The position numbers and the translations under genes are program-made. A stretch of 64,000 bases of DNA from Homalodisca vitripennis (Eukaryota > Arthropoda > Insecta > Hemiptera > Cicadellidae): positions 5,111,001-5,175,000 of the forward strand of contig NC_060214.1 in the NCBI RefSeq assembly GCF_021130785.1, written 5' to 3'. Numbering within the stretch: the stretch's first letter is position 1; the number at the start of each line of letters is the position of its first letter. The notes under the pieces were generated by a model. It ran no database searches, was not told where the DNA came from, and saw only the letters and a list, made by a program, of their open reading frames with translations. Of the stretch, positions 47,400-59,448 are shown piece after piece.

Positions 47400-47760
47400 T
47401 CTAGAGGCAGCACCACTAACAGCTGTTCCGATACTATCAGCTGACTTCGTGACTCGCGTTGTGGTGTTGAGGTTAGGTTATATCTCCATCTCTCTCTGAC
47501 TTACTGCGCATGCGTATGAGGTCGTGCCTTGTGTGAGTTATAGCGTGCTAAGTGTGTGAAACAGCCGGAGGGGAACACATTTCAACTCAATTAGTAGTAG
47601 GCAGTTCGAAATAGAAGACTTTTCTTGTACCAGCCGACCCTTTCGAGATGTAATTATCCTATCCGTTCCTTCTCCAGCGCTTCCAGTCGCCAGCGGGAGT
47701 AATTATAAAGTAAACCGAGAGTCAAACAGCTCGAACCTCTAAAGTAGACTATTGGTTTGT
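47400..47760 (+). promoter_or_regulatory. CpG-richer patch with NRF-1-like palindrome, candidate promoter
   Basis: The stretch is far richer in G, C and CpG than its surroundings ('ctgacttcgtgactcgcg', 'agtcgccagcggg'). It contains the palindrome tgcgcatgcg at 47505-47514, close to the NRF-1 consensus YGCGCAYGCGCR. No exon could be linked to it. Strand and promoter role are guesses. Confidence 0.3.
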
Positions 47761-48300
47761 CAGTTTATAGAAGGGAATTTAGGATGACTTAGTAATAACA
47801 ATTATTACGACGATTTTAAAAGTATGTAAATTATGGTCCGATTCCACAAGAGCTCTCAATGCATTATCAATCATCCGATTTGGCTTTCGATTTAAAGACC
47901 GATTCCAGAAGGGATACGTGATGACATAATAACAGTAATCATCGCGCCTTGAACAGAAGGCCTCCGCTCTCTACTTCTCTCATCTGTATAAAATTGATGC
48001 ACAACCGCCATGATTGTTTACTATAAACTAGGGATTCATTATTATGTATAACTATTGTTAGTTGACGATAGTTAGAGAATTGTAAATGTTGAATGATTTT
48101 CTTCTTACGAGAAAACAACATTATTATCGTAATTTTATTTATATTCTATTAAAAAACGTGTGTGCAACATTAATTGTCATTAAACGTATAAAACAAATAT
48201 ATACTCAGAATTGTCTCACGAAAATATAGCTCAATTGATTTGTTATCATTAAATGAAACATTTAAAGATTGTAACGTATATACATATAAATATGTATACA
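47761..48300. other. Intergenic DNA
   Basis: No gene recognised; only AT-rich sequence with short chance frames. Confidence 0.45.
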
Positions 48301-48304
48301 TGTA

Positions 48305-48311
48305 TACATAC

Positions 48312-48364
<53 letters not shown>

Positions 48365-48443
48365 TACATATTAAACGTGTGTATGTATACGTTTATATAT
48401 ATATACTGTATATACAAGAATGTTAAATATATATATATATATA

Positions 48444-48496
<53 letters not shown>

Positions 48497-48505
48497 ACAT
48501 TCTTT
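48305..48505. repeat. TA-rich microsatellites with a long palindrome
   Basis: Several (AT)n and (CATA)n blocks occur. The last 88 bases (48417-48505) form a palindrome opening 'aagaatgttaaatatata' and closing 'tatatttaacattctt', with pure TA repeats in between. Confidence 0.9.
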
Positions 48506-48597
48506 CAATTCCTTAATAATTACGATAGATAAAGAAATTACACATGAGTAATCAGTGCATTTATATAGGAATCGTAAAAGTATAATATCAGAACAAA

Positions 48598-48885
48598 CTT
48601 TTAAGTTTTTCTATTCAACTAGCATAACAAACAAAATATCGTTTTTGTGCTACAGATTGTATTCTTTACATCTTAGCAAATTTATTGATCTAACACATTT
48701 AAGATCCATAATTTTTAATTTCCACTCTTTAGTAATCAAACACACATTTTTCTATTCATCAAACATAACAAACAAATATCCTTTTTTGTACGCCTTCAAA
48801 TTTCTTGGCTCATCTATTGACTTTTCACACTTTAAATTTACAATGTTTAATTTCCTCTATTTAGTTATAAAACTAAATTAGGTTG
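48598..48885. repeat. About 145 bp direct duplication
   Basis: 'tttttctattca', 'cataacaaacaaa' and 'tagtaatcaaa/tagttataaaa' blocks occur twice, starting near 48606 and 48749. A 108-codon frame runs through both copies but looks like chance. Confidence 0.75.
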
Positions 48886-49779
48886 AATTGTTGAAGAGTA
48901 AGCTCAATGTTAAATCATTGCCACAATGCATCTATAATGTTTTATATATCTTCTTGAAAACCGTTATCAAGCCAGTAACCAGCCAATAAAACTTTCTACT
49001 AGTGATACAAAATGGGCGCCAGTTGTCTGCGGTATTTTTAATATCTACGTTTGGGTAATCTAAGGATAACATGATCTGGTAATTTGCCACCGTTATAAAC
49101 AATAGAACACTCTACGATTCAATAACTACAATTCCGTCCTCTTCTTCAGGTATTTAAAAACCTAAGTCATATAATTAATCGTACACTAAAAAATTTAAAA
49201 GTTTAAGTTAAATATTTAGAGGATGATTCCAACTATGAAAATTAGTGTTCAATTTTTGTAACATTAACCCTGTTAGTGTTTTAAATATTACTGTTCCATC
49301 ATCAATAATAAGCAAAAAATGAATTCAATTTTGGGCAGTGTTAGTGATCTAAGATCCAATTGATATCGCATTAATATTTTTTATCGTTTTATGTGTTTTA
49401 ATAGTGACTAAATATGTATCCCCACAACAGTTATAGGAAAGTCCAGCTAATAAACCAGTAGCGTCTAAAGCCTATGCTGCTGGCTGTACACAGGGTGGCT
49501 TTTATAAATGGGCCACACACTGTGATCTTGGAAACTAAAAATTTGACGGAAATTTTAAATAGGGTATACTTGCTTGATTTTGGTGATATTTAAAAATATG
49601 AGCAACATACCTTTTAAAACTGCTACTATTACTCAATACGTTAGACGACGTATATTGTTTTATGGAAGAAAGAGAAAATATTCTTTATTCACAATCATAA
49701 AGATTTAATAAGCGTCAATACAACTTTCAGTTATACAGGTTGAGTTAAAGTAAGTTTACAAAAGTTAAGTCATTGTCCT
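48886..49779. other. AT-rich intergenic DNA
   Basis: No feature recognised. Confidence 0.45.
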
Positions 49780-51250
49780 TTCAAGAGAGAAATTCGTTTA
49801 CTGAGTAAATCGGCCGCTCCAAAACCACCTCTTCAGATAACGTCTCAAGTTGAAGTCCCTCAAGATCTTCAGCGTATCTGTAAGATACTGAAATTTCAGT
49901 GTATGTTGCAGGTTAGCACTCGATGGCCTTACTTATACAACCATTCCATATCGTACGTGGCTTTGGAAAAGGGCGTCATATGTTATTTTGTAGACTTCTT
50001 TAGACGGAACTGACTGCTGAAGTTCTCTTTATGGCAAATATTGCAGAGCTTAGTTTATTGCAGAGATTGTCTACATGACTGTCCCATGATATGTCGCTAC
50101 CTATTGTTTCGTCTAGATGTTTTAACATGTTTTTTTTAGATATTTCTATTTCTTCCAAAATACAAATGTTTCGTTCTATTTTCTTAAGAAACAAGGTCGT
50201 TACTCTTTCAATATTGTTATGCAATGATGACAAATATGTATGTGAAAATATCTAACTGTTTTGTGTTATTATTGGCTAGTAAAGATACAGTATCGTCAAC
50301 ACACATAATAATTTCACTTTATGCTTCCATGTATTTCAGCATGTCATTTGTAAATAGAGTAACTAGTACTGGCCTTAGCACCGACCCTTGAGGTACCCTC
50401 TTATTTGTTGGTATTGTGTCTAATCGCACAGAGCTAGTTAGCTCAGTTTTTGACCTCTACTACTTAGGTTCATCCCTTTAGGTAGCTTTGAAGCCATTTA
50501 AGGGCTGTTCCTGTAATGTCTGGAAATTTTAATTTGGTCAGAATAAGGTCATGGCTAAGGCAATGACATGCCTTGCTCACATCAAGGTACACATTTGAAA
50601 CGGTTTGTTCAGAACCAATGATCTCTATAACGAACTCTGCAAGGTCATCAGTCGCAGTTTTCGTTGATTTCTGTTTATTTTCATTTTTAGAGCCTTATCT
50701 GTTGTATTATTGTGTTACTTGTCTATTATGAGTCCATTTTGTTGAAGATGAGTGAGAAGTCTTTCAAAAACTACTTTTTCAATTCTCTATTATGAGTCCA
50801 TATTGTTGAAGATAAGTGAAAAGTCTTTAAAAACTACTTTTTTAATATTTTTTGAAGTAGTTGGTAGGTGAGATATTGGTTGGAAGTGAGTTAGAAGTCT
50901 TTCAAAAATTACTTTTTCAATATTTTTGAAGTAGTTGGTAGGTGAGATATTGGTTGGAAGTGAGTAAGAAGTCTTTCAAAAATTACTTTTTCAATATTTT
51001 TGAAGCAGTTGGTAGGTGAGATATTGGTTGGAAGTGAGTAAGAAGTCTTTCAAAAATTACTTTTTCAATATTTTTTAAGTAGTTGGTAGGTGAGATATTG
51101 GTTGGAAGTTGTCTGGTTCATCTTTATTACCTTGTTTGAATTTAGGGTATATTTTGACTATTTTGAGTCTAGACGTAAAATAGTCTTTCCATTCTAGAGA
51201 GGAAGATACATTGGATAAGGAACATATTACAGATTACAGTGGCAATGGGA
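49780..51250 (-). pseudogene. Reverse transcriptase of a non-LTR retrotransposon, decayed, with internal tandem expansion
   Basis: Read right to left, it starts in the RT fingers ('RLKIVKIYPKFKQGNKDEP', about 51160) and 'FQPISHLPTT' (about 51095), then passes through a 74 bp tandem array. Motif A follows as 'VYLDVSKACHC' (about 50590; the usual Phe-Asp after Ala reads Cys-His). Then come 'LKWLQSYLKG' (about 50490), motif B 'VPQGSVLRPVL' (about 50390) and motif C 'IIMCVDDTVSLLA' (about 50300, Tyr-Ala replaced by Cys-Val). The later thumb is the 77-codon frame 50000-50233 with 'SWDSHVDNLCNKLSSAIFAI'. 'ALFQSHVRYG' lies near 49970. Endonuclease and ORF1 are absent, so the copy is 5'-truncated. 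Confidence 0.82.
50735..51110. repeat. 74 bp tandem repeat inside the RT relic, about 5 copies
   Basis: 'agtctttcaaaaa' starts at 50758, 50822, 50896, 50970 and 51044. The last three intervals are exactly 74; the first is 64. Units contain 'aagtagttggtaggtgagat' and 'ttggttggaagtgagtaag'. On the minus strand a unit encodes the RT segment around 'FQPISHLPTTxKIL' to 'ERLLTH', so coding sequence was amplified. As 74 is not a multiple of 3, successive copies shift frame. Confidence 0.9.
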
Positions 51251-51800
51251 GTTAAAAGAGTTTTTATTTGATTTTAACGATATTCATGATATATCATTAA
51301 TTCATACTGATGTGTTTGGTTTATTGAAATTTATAGTGGTTTGCATCTGTGCTGGATTAAGCACAAATATAAAGCTTCCAATTTTAGAACTTTCCTGAAA
51401 GTAATTATACTTTATTTGTTTGCTGAGTGTCCCTTCTGCAATCTTTGGAAAAAAGAGTTAATACCATTTGCAATATTCATATTCATACCCATACTTTTAA
51501 GTGCCTCTAAAATTAATGAAGGGTTACACGTTAAAAATAATCATAATTTAAAGTTTGAGTTCAGAATTATTATTTCCAAGATCAGAATGGTAGTCCATTT
51601 AAAAAGCCATCCTGTAGTACAAACTACAGGTGATAATAAACCTAGAAGCAAGTTTTGACTTTATTATTAAAACAAATTTTCAATAATAATGGCTCTAACT
51701 TCAGTACCAATCATTCAATATTAAGACAGCATCCTCCTCACACGATCTTTACCCGAGCATTTAAACTTACGAAAGACCAAGACCAAAGTAAGTTAGTGAA
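51251..51800. other. Intergenic DNA with an unrecognised 105-codon frame
   Basis: The plus frame 51341-51658 encodes a hydrophobic segment near residues 20-55 and then a basic C terminus, without recognisable domain. Probably chance in AT-rich DNA. Confidence 0.35.
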
Positions 51801-52591
51801 ACACTGATGTTAGTCATCAAACATTCATAAACTGATATCAAAATAACAGTTGCACAGTCACCGTGACCAGACCACCCTGGTGCTACATTACGGATATAAA
51901 AGTGATCAAACATTCCCAGGCTAATATCAAAATAACAGTTACACAGTCACCGTGACCAGACCACCCGGGTCCTACATTACAGATATAAAACTCATCAAAC
52001 ATTCCCAGGCTAATATCAAAATAACAGTTGCACAGTCACGGTGACCAGACCACCCGGGTCCTACATTACAGATGTAAAAGTCATATAACATTCCCAGGCT
52101 AATATCAAAATACCAGTTACACAGTCACAGTGACTAGACCACCAGGGTCCCACATTACAGATATAAAAGTCATCAAACATTTCCAGGCTAATATCAAAAT
52201 ATCAGTTGCACAGTCACCGTTACCAGACCACCCTACATTACAGATTTGTCATCAAACATTCCCAGGCTAATATCAAAATAACAGTTGCACAGTCACCGTT
52301 ACCAGACCACCCGGATCCTACATTACAGATATAAAAGTCATCAAACATTCCCAGGCTAATATCAAAATAACAGTTGCACAGTCACCGTGATTAGACCACC
52401 CGGGTCCTACATTACAGGTTTGTCATCAAACATTCCCAGGCTAATATCAAAATAATAGTTGCACAGTCACCGTGATTAGACCACCCGGATCCTACATTAC
52501 AGATATAAAAGTCATCAAACATTCCCAGGCTAATATCAAAATAACAGTTGCACAGTCACGGTGACCAGACCACCCGGGTCCTACATTACAG
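51800..52591. repeat. 89 bp tandem repeat, 9 copies
   Basis: 'taatatcaaaataacagtt' recurs with its 'caaaata' at 51839, 51928, 52017, 52106, 52195, 52274, 52363, 52448 and 52537. Intervals are 89 except where a 10 bp or 4 bp deletion has shortened a copy. Each unit contains 'cagtcaccgtgaccagacca' and 'tcctacattacagatata'. Copies are close to identical, so the array is young. No coding frame. Confidence 0.95.
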
Positions 52592-52710
52592 ATGCAAACT
52601 GCTGCCAATTGACTCTTTATTTACTGCCGTTAACTCATACAAACATTGACGTGGCAGCTGTTTTGCAAGTCAATTAAAATAATCGTTCCTTTGTTTATTG
52701 CAAGAAGCCT
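52592..52710 (+). repeat. Dispersed repeat, copy 2 (partner at 18477)
   Basis: Begins 'atgcaaactgctgcc' immediately at the end of the 89 bp array and shares 'ttatttactgcc', 'ggcagctgttttgca' and 'tttgtttattgca' with 18477-18600. Confidence 0.8.
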
Positions 52711-55700
52711 GGCTTTAATTATGTTAATATGTGGACAATTAATTACAGTAGGAGTCGTTCATTGTGTAAAACTATATTTAGAGGTTGCATGAAACAATGG
52801 TTCGTAAATCAATTTACTTCCAAGCTTCAGAATTAAATGTAGGGTATAACTCTAACTCATCATGTCACCTATAAAATACAACAAACAACCAAATGTAAGT
52901 GAGATCAACGGGAAAGCTTACTTGCTCTTTTTTTATATTTAATGAATGGGATATACAAATCATAGAATCAAATTACTTTATATAAAACGAATATGAAATA
53001 GACCTTGGAAATAAACAATTGCAATAAATTTTAATGTTTAGTAGCCATTAAAATTTTTTTTAAACATCGGGACGTTTTCATAATCGGAGTTTTCTAGATT
53101 TAACAGTACTTTTGACTTTAAAGGGGGATATCAAAAACAATATGGCCTTTAAAAAATATATATTTTCCAACATTTACATTCATGTTTACAATAAACGAAA
53201 ATCTTAGGAAGTCACTGAACAAAATCAAATAGCTGGTCAGTGTAACAGATAAACCATACAAAATAAACAGTTTATAGCTTGCTCTCATATAAAAAATCTA
53301 AACGCTAAAAAGTCAACAGACTGCTTTCCGCGACGTCTGCACAAGTCTGTAAACAAAACTACAACCAAAAGAAATACTTATAGCAGACTTTTACACAATA
53401 TACATTGATTATTAGAAACTAATTAGACAATCCAAGGAACAAATAACTAAATAAAAACTGGTTTGAAAAATAAATACAAATATACAATCTTTGTACCTAA
53501 TAAAATCGTAAATAATTTTACAAAAAATTTATATACAAGCATATTAAAATATTTGAAAATTTAATTAATATATTACATAAAATTACATACAAACATCAGA
53601 AAAATCACATACGTACACATACATGCATACGATAGGACATCCACCCACTCTAAAACAAACATTCACATGCACATACTAATATGATAGTTTTACACAATCA
53701 GGTTAAAAATGATATAATAATTATGTAAATAATGTAATAAGTGGTTGCATAAAACTTAAATTAAAACACTCGTTAAAAAAACAATATCAGGTTTTGTCAA
53801 TAGCCAGGATTTTAGTATGGAGCAGATTTGTTTTAAGTTTCTACTCGATTTGATTTCATCAGTCATTTGGTTAAATCATTTTGGGCCTATTTATTGAATG
53901 AATTGCCTATAAAGTATTTTATTAACTTTAGGTAACCTGAAGATTCTACTTTCACTAAAAAAAAACATACTAAATAACTAGGCCACAGTTTTTTAATAAT
54001 AAACAATGGCAAGAAGCTGCTAGTATCTCTCTGCGTCGCTCTCTTCATCGGTTTACAAATCTCGTGGTAAAAATTATGAGAAGTTTAGTTAAATTCAGAG
54101 ATGAGATTTGGCACGGTGTTAAAGTATACTGTGTTGTGTTTACTTGTTTTTGCCAAAGAAAGGTTTTACATTGCGGAAGTTCAGTATCGCAACCCTTGGA
54201 GATATGTTAAAAAGAGATTGGAATCTTCTAAGTTAATGTAATTATATCATAAAAAATATTCTATCGAATATTTGAATTTGTTTGATTTAAAATTTTGGAG
54301 ATATAGCGCAGAATATCATTGGGATAGTCCATATTTTTTATCTCTTGATCCATTTATATACCACACTTTTAATTACCCATTTTTAAAAGGACATATTTCG
54401 TCACTCATTAATTTCATCAAAGAATGGTCAATACTCTGATTAATTGCAATTACAGGAAACAATATTTTATTGTATAGGTCTGAAATATCCTTCAATACAT
54501 TTTTAAATTACCTAGGGCCCATTTTATGATGCTCATACATGACAAGGCTTTTTTCCAATCGAATTACGGTAAACGTATGCTACTATAGAGCGTTTTTTAT
54601 GAGGAAAAACGAATTCATTTAGTACCTTTTTTATAACTTTCAATGTAATTTTTATTAATATGTTTTTGCTGACAACTTTTAAGTTATACAAGTATTTTTT
54701 TAATTTGTTTCGCAAAATTAATCCAGACGTTTCCATATAACGCAGCTATGCTCATCCGTCATGCTGCTGATCGTTAGTTTATCCATTGTTCGAAAATTAA
54801 TATAAATAATTTATAAAATAATAAATAATACATTAAGGTTGTATTTTATTCGTTATTTTTCATTAAATTGGTTTTATATAATCTAGTTAACTATTATCTA
54901 ATTAATCATCTAATAATGAACAGCAGTGTTAAATCAAATTTAAAAAAATCTAAAATACAAAAATGAAGCAATACAAAATGTTTTTTCAAAGTTAAATATA
55001 AAAACTGTCTTAAATATAATTTTTATAAAGGCTTCTTGTAAAAAGTATTTGTCAAAACACAGAATTGCCATCTTTATACGAGCGTACTAGTAAACACAAC
55101 ATACACAACACACAACACAACATACACAACACACGACACAGTATACACAAAATATACAGAGCACGTATAATATCATAACTACTCAACTATTAGAAAAAAT
55201 CTGCTGTACATTACAACTGACTGTTCCGCTTTCCCCTTTTTTAGTACCCTTTCATGTGCCCTACCACCCTTCATATACACTGGTATCTTTAATAGATGTT
55301 GTTCTACATCTATTTAGGTGAAATTAACATACAAATGAAAGATGATATTTAAAGCAAAACTATATGCTCAATAATTATGTTTTTATAATAATTTGTTAAT
55401 ACAAAATAAAGAGCATAAAAATGTCGGTAAATATTGCGAATTATAGTTTAATAACAACATACCACATCAACAATATATATTTATTCACTGTAATTGTAAT
55501 CCAAGGTAAAAAAAAAAATATGGTTGCCTGTAAAGTCGGTTTTACGGGCGAAGATTTTACGTGACAACGTCTTTTTCTCGGTAGAATATTTATTGATATG
55601 AATATTATTAAATTGCACAATAGGAACAAGGAATTTAATGAAAATAAGAATTGCACAAATTTTAACTATAGAAATATATTTTGTTTACTAAAACATTGTA

Positions 55701-57060
55701 CATAATTTGAAATTAATTAAAATTTGTTATTGTAAATGGTAAAGTTGAATAAAACATTTACTAAAATTGGAATTTGAAATTCTTGCTAAACACAGTTAAA
55801 TTCTAACTCCGCGCGTGGTGATTGGTCGGTTTAGTTCGTTTGTTTGGTCGCACTGTTATGACAGGTTAGAGGTTATAATTTGTTATTTTTAATGTTTGAC
55901 TAGCAATACGCGCTGTTTCTTCTCAATCGACTGAATTACGATTGATTGCAGAGTGATTTAAACTAATAATTTATTTAACACTATCAACATTTGTCAATAG
56001 TATGACATAACCTATAAACTCAGTTTCTCAACTTTTGTGTCAATCTAACAATTAATCAATCAATCATAGTTTACGATAATGAAATATCAGTGTACAATTA
56101 TTTACATTTATTGTTGTAGTTGTTGTAAATGACGAATCTAAGCACTCCACATTTTCACGAATAAACATATTTATCTGCTTTATCCCGTGCGGCGGACCCA
56201 CTGGACGGGCATCGTAACGTTACCGGGCGTTACACTTTTTCATGAGTGACTCCGAGCCGCAACCTAATTTAAGACGTTATCACGTCAAAATGTCCAGGCG
56301 TACCACTATTAACCATTTAATGAACGTATAGCGCTTCAAACGTAACAAAACATGTGTTAGACACAATCTTTTTGTTTTTAAGCAGGTTATTTTACAAACT
56401 AGACGACTTACAGTTCTAAGACCTAGTTTATTCATTTTTCTGGTCAAAATTCATACTAAACGATCAAATTTTAGTCTTAATTACCGTTTTAATGGTTCGG
56501 CCCGGTTTTATTGAATCCTCGGAATGGAAATCCAGGCAAAATCTTCGCTAGCTTTATCTCGCTAACGTAAAGATTCCAAACTTTTTTTTATATGCACTTT
56601 TCCATTCCTTCCGGACCATTCTGTGTACATATATCTACCACAGGGGATAAATAATAAAGTATTAAATTCATTAATAAGTTATTGTTTAGTCAAAATCAGA
56701 TTGTATGCATATCTGGGGTCTAGTAAAACTGGTATAGTGAGAATAAGGAACAGGATTGAATTAAATTAAAAGTAGAGAGAAACGTTCCTTAGAAAGTAGT
56801 TAGCCGAAGAATATAGCGTCATTCGCTGCCAACAATGGCAGTGTCTACGTGAGAATCGGCAAATTGTCCCATTGACTTGCTAATCGTCTGATGTAAACTG
56901 TAAGCTGACCCCAGCACAGACAATTAGTGGGCGGAACATGAATAACAAATCACTAAGCCTGTTGTTGTGGGTCGGGAGTTAAAAACTGCGCCAAGTAGAG
57001 TGGCTAGTAGCCCAGGCGAGTACAACATTTATATATTGTCATTGTTTAACAGTAAAACAC
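52711..57060. other. Long AT-rich intergenic DNA
   Basis: No coding motif recognised. Minor patches: an acacaac-rich low-complexity stretch at 55095-55150, and a short CpG-richer stretch at 56180-56300 ('tgcggcggaccc', 'gttaccgggcgttac'). About 56780-57030 has a more balanced base composition. None could be tied to a gene. Confidence 0.45.
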
Positions 57061-57131
57061 TAAGATCTATCCGAATGATGAGAGAGTGAGTGATGAGTGA
57101 GTGAGTGTTTGAGTGAGTGAGGGAGTGAAAG
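57061..57131. repeat. (GAGT)n-type simple repeat
   Basis: 'gagagagtgagtgatgagtg' and further gagtgagt units directly precede dispersed-repeat copy 2, in the same relative place as the CT tract at copy 1. Confidence 0.9.
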
Positions 57132-57527
57132 ATTAAACTATCAGTTTTCACATCATATACATATTATATTTATTTTGTTGCTGCTATATTGTATATAATA
57201 ATAATCTTTTTATTTTTTGCGATTTTACAAATTTTTAATAGTTGTTAAACCTTTTGTCAATTTTTTAAGATATTTATTATTGTTTTCAGTCATAGGTTGA
57301 TTACTGTTATTTATTATTACTTTAGTTTCTATGGTGTATTCAGTAGTTTAACTAATTGATATAACTATATATTTATATAAATTTACTCATAATGATCTTT
57401 GGTTTTACCTTTTTGGTAGTGGTTCTTTTTTGCTAATTTTCAGCCTTTGCATTTATATTTTTATTATTGTTTTACCATGCCACACACATACAAACTGTTT
57501 GTTATATAGCTTACTGTATTTTTATAG
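57132..57527 (+). repeat. Dispersed repeat, copy 2 (partner inverted at 44870-45259)
   Basis: The match covers about 395 bases with small indels and substitutions. Similarity ends at 'gtatttttatag', the counterpart of 'ctataaaaatac' at 44870. No frame of length; possibly a non-coding transposon or retrotransposon end. Confidence 0.9.
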
Positions 57528-57639
57528 ACTAGCTTGTTATTATTGTTTTTTTTTTCTTAAGAATAATTGAATCTCTTACTAATTCATTTATTGTCATTCA
57601 ATTTTGAATGGATTTATTAACGTGCATTATATTACTACT

Positions 57640-57965
57640 CATAATATTTTTTTTTATAAAAAATAAATAAAAAATAAAAAATATAAAAATATATAAATAT
57701 ATAATATATATGATATATTTATTTATTTATATATAAAATATATAAATATCTAATATATATTATATTATATAAAATATATAAAATATATAAATAAAAAATA
57801 AAATAAAAATAAACTAATAATTATTATTGAATAGTATCACTGTAATATTGTTATATAATGGTACTTGTTAATTCTAATTACTTTTTAAAATATTTGTATT
57901 ATCTTTTCATAAGCTGCTATTGTAAACTGGGGGTACCCATTGGAAGAATAAATAAATAAATAATG
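57640..57965 (+). mobile_element. AT low-complexity stretch and possible non-LTR 3' tail
   Basis: After a TA/AAAT-rich block, the stretch ends 'gtaaactgggggtacccat' and 'tggaagaataaataaataaa'. A small hairpin (gggtaccc) followed by a short (AAAT)n tail resembles the 3' ends of many non-LTR elements. There is no coding remnant upstream to confirm it. Confidence 0.4.
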
Positions 57966-58560
57966 ATTTTGCGAGTGCAGGCATATTGTTTTTGGTACCG
58001 ACAAATTTTTATATGGAAACAAAATAAAAGATTGGCAACTTCTTAATGAAATAATTCAAATTCCTAAAGTATGTTCAGTTTACATCATATCTCAAACTGC
58101 CCTTCAAATAATAACTTGTTGAATCATGAAAAGGTACTTTACGGCCTACTTAAACTTCCCTAGCAAACGTAACTTCCGAACTTAACCATTTACCTGATGC
58201 CCTGTAACCCTAAATCAGGTTGGGAGAGGAGTGTAGGAACGTGGTACTTAGCCAATCAAATGTGAGCTGATGACACGTATTTTGTCATTGTTCATCAACA
58301 AAAACCTAAAGCCTACAGCAATGATTTTGCAAAGAAACCCATATTGTTTTTGGTATATCTTTATTGGTTTTATTCAAACAAATCAAAATAGACGAATTTT
58401 TGTAATAAGAAAATAAAATATCATAAAATTACGTTCCAAACACCTTTAATTGTATCTCCACCGATTAAGCTACAAAACGTCTTTGAAGAAGATTTTGTTA
58501 TAATCCAGAAAAGTGAACATACTATAGTCTACTTTTAACTGACATAATTAAATCTCAAAA
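57966..58560. other. AT-rich intergenic DNA with a short direct repeat
   Basis: 'gattttgc' and 'catattgtttttggta' occur at about 57964-57996 and again at 58322-58356, about 358 bases apart. No gene. Confidence 0.45.
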
Positions 58561-58564
58561 TCTG

Positions 58565-59015
58565 CCCGGATTTTTCTAACACCCGGCAGGCCAACTACAC
58601 ACTATTTAACTGTCTCAGAGCTCATTATAATCTTAACTTTTCGTGATTTTACGTATATTTACTAAGATTTAATATTAAATTAGAATAAAACCTGTTTAAA
58701 TATGACGAGAAACTTTTGTGACTTATGTATGACGGTATTTTTGCAAGCCAAATTTACACTACTGAACCGTCTCAGAATTCATAAAAAATCTTTAGTTTAC
58801 GTTATTTAAGGATTATTTACTGAGAAATTAACATAAGTTTAGTATATTACCAGTTCCATTATGACTCGAAACTTTTGTGACATATGTATGACGCCATTTT
58901 TACAGGCCAACTACACAGTATTGCACTGTCACAGAATTCATTATCATCTTTACTTTACGTTATTTTAGGTTTATTTATTGAAAATTTAAAATTAGTTTAG
59001 AATATTAACCTGTTA
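58565..59015. repeat. About 160 bp tandem repeat, 2.8 copies
   Basis: 'gccaactacacactatt'-like blocks start near 58590, 58746 and 58908. 'cagaattcat', 'tttacgttatttaggt'-like and 'aaacttttgtgac' blocks follow in each copy. Confidence 0.85.
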
Positions 59016-59193
59016 ATAACGTAATCTGTCTGCCATATTTATTGTTACTTTTTTATATAAACATAAACGATATGATTAGGAATTTAGCATCTTTTTTCAA
59101 TAACACTATGAAGTTGAGCATCAGTCACATAGCATCTTTATCATATAAACTTAATCGCTTGTTAATTAAGGGTCAGACACTTAGATCCTTTAT

Positions 59194-59195
<2 letters not shown>

Positions 59196-59259
<64 letters not shown>
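59196..59259. repeat. (TA)n microsatellite
   Basis: Pure TA dinucleotides over about 64 bases. The 92-codon frame across it is an artefact. Confidence 0.97.
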
Positions 59260-59260
<1 letters not shown>

Positions 59261-59448
59261 TTGAGCGCTTTGAAGTACATGGATTTTTTCCTAAAAAAGT
59301 CAAATCTTAAGTGTTATTGAACTGCATAAAATTCCAGGTGAAATTATTAGCACTATACAAAATGTTTCAATTTCCATCTTTAGGACCTCGACACACTGTC
59401 CTTAAGAGTAAATAACCGATTAATTAAATATAATTAATGTTGTTGCAG

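Noticed and set aside
51800..52591. CRISPR-like array of 89 bp periodicity
   Set aside because: No unique spacers; units are repeated along their full length.
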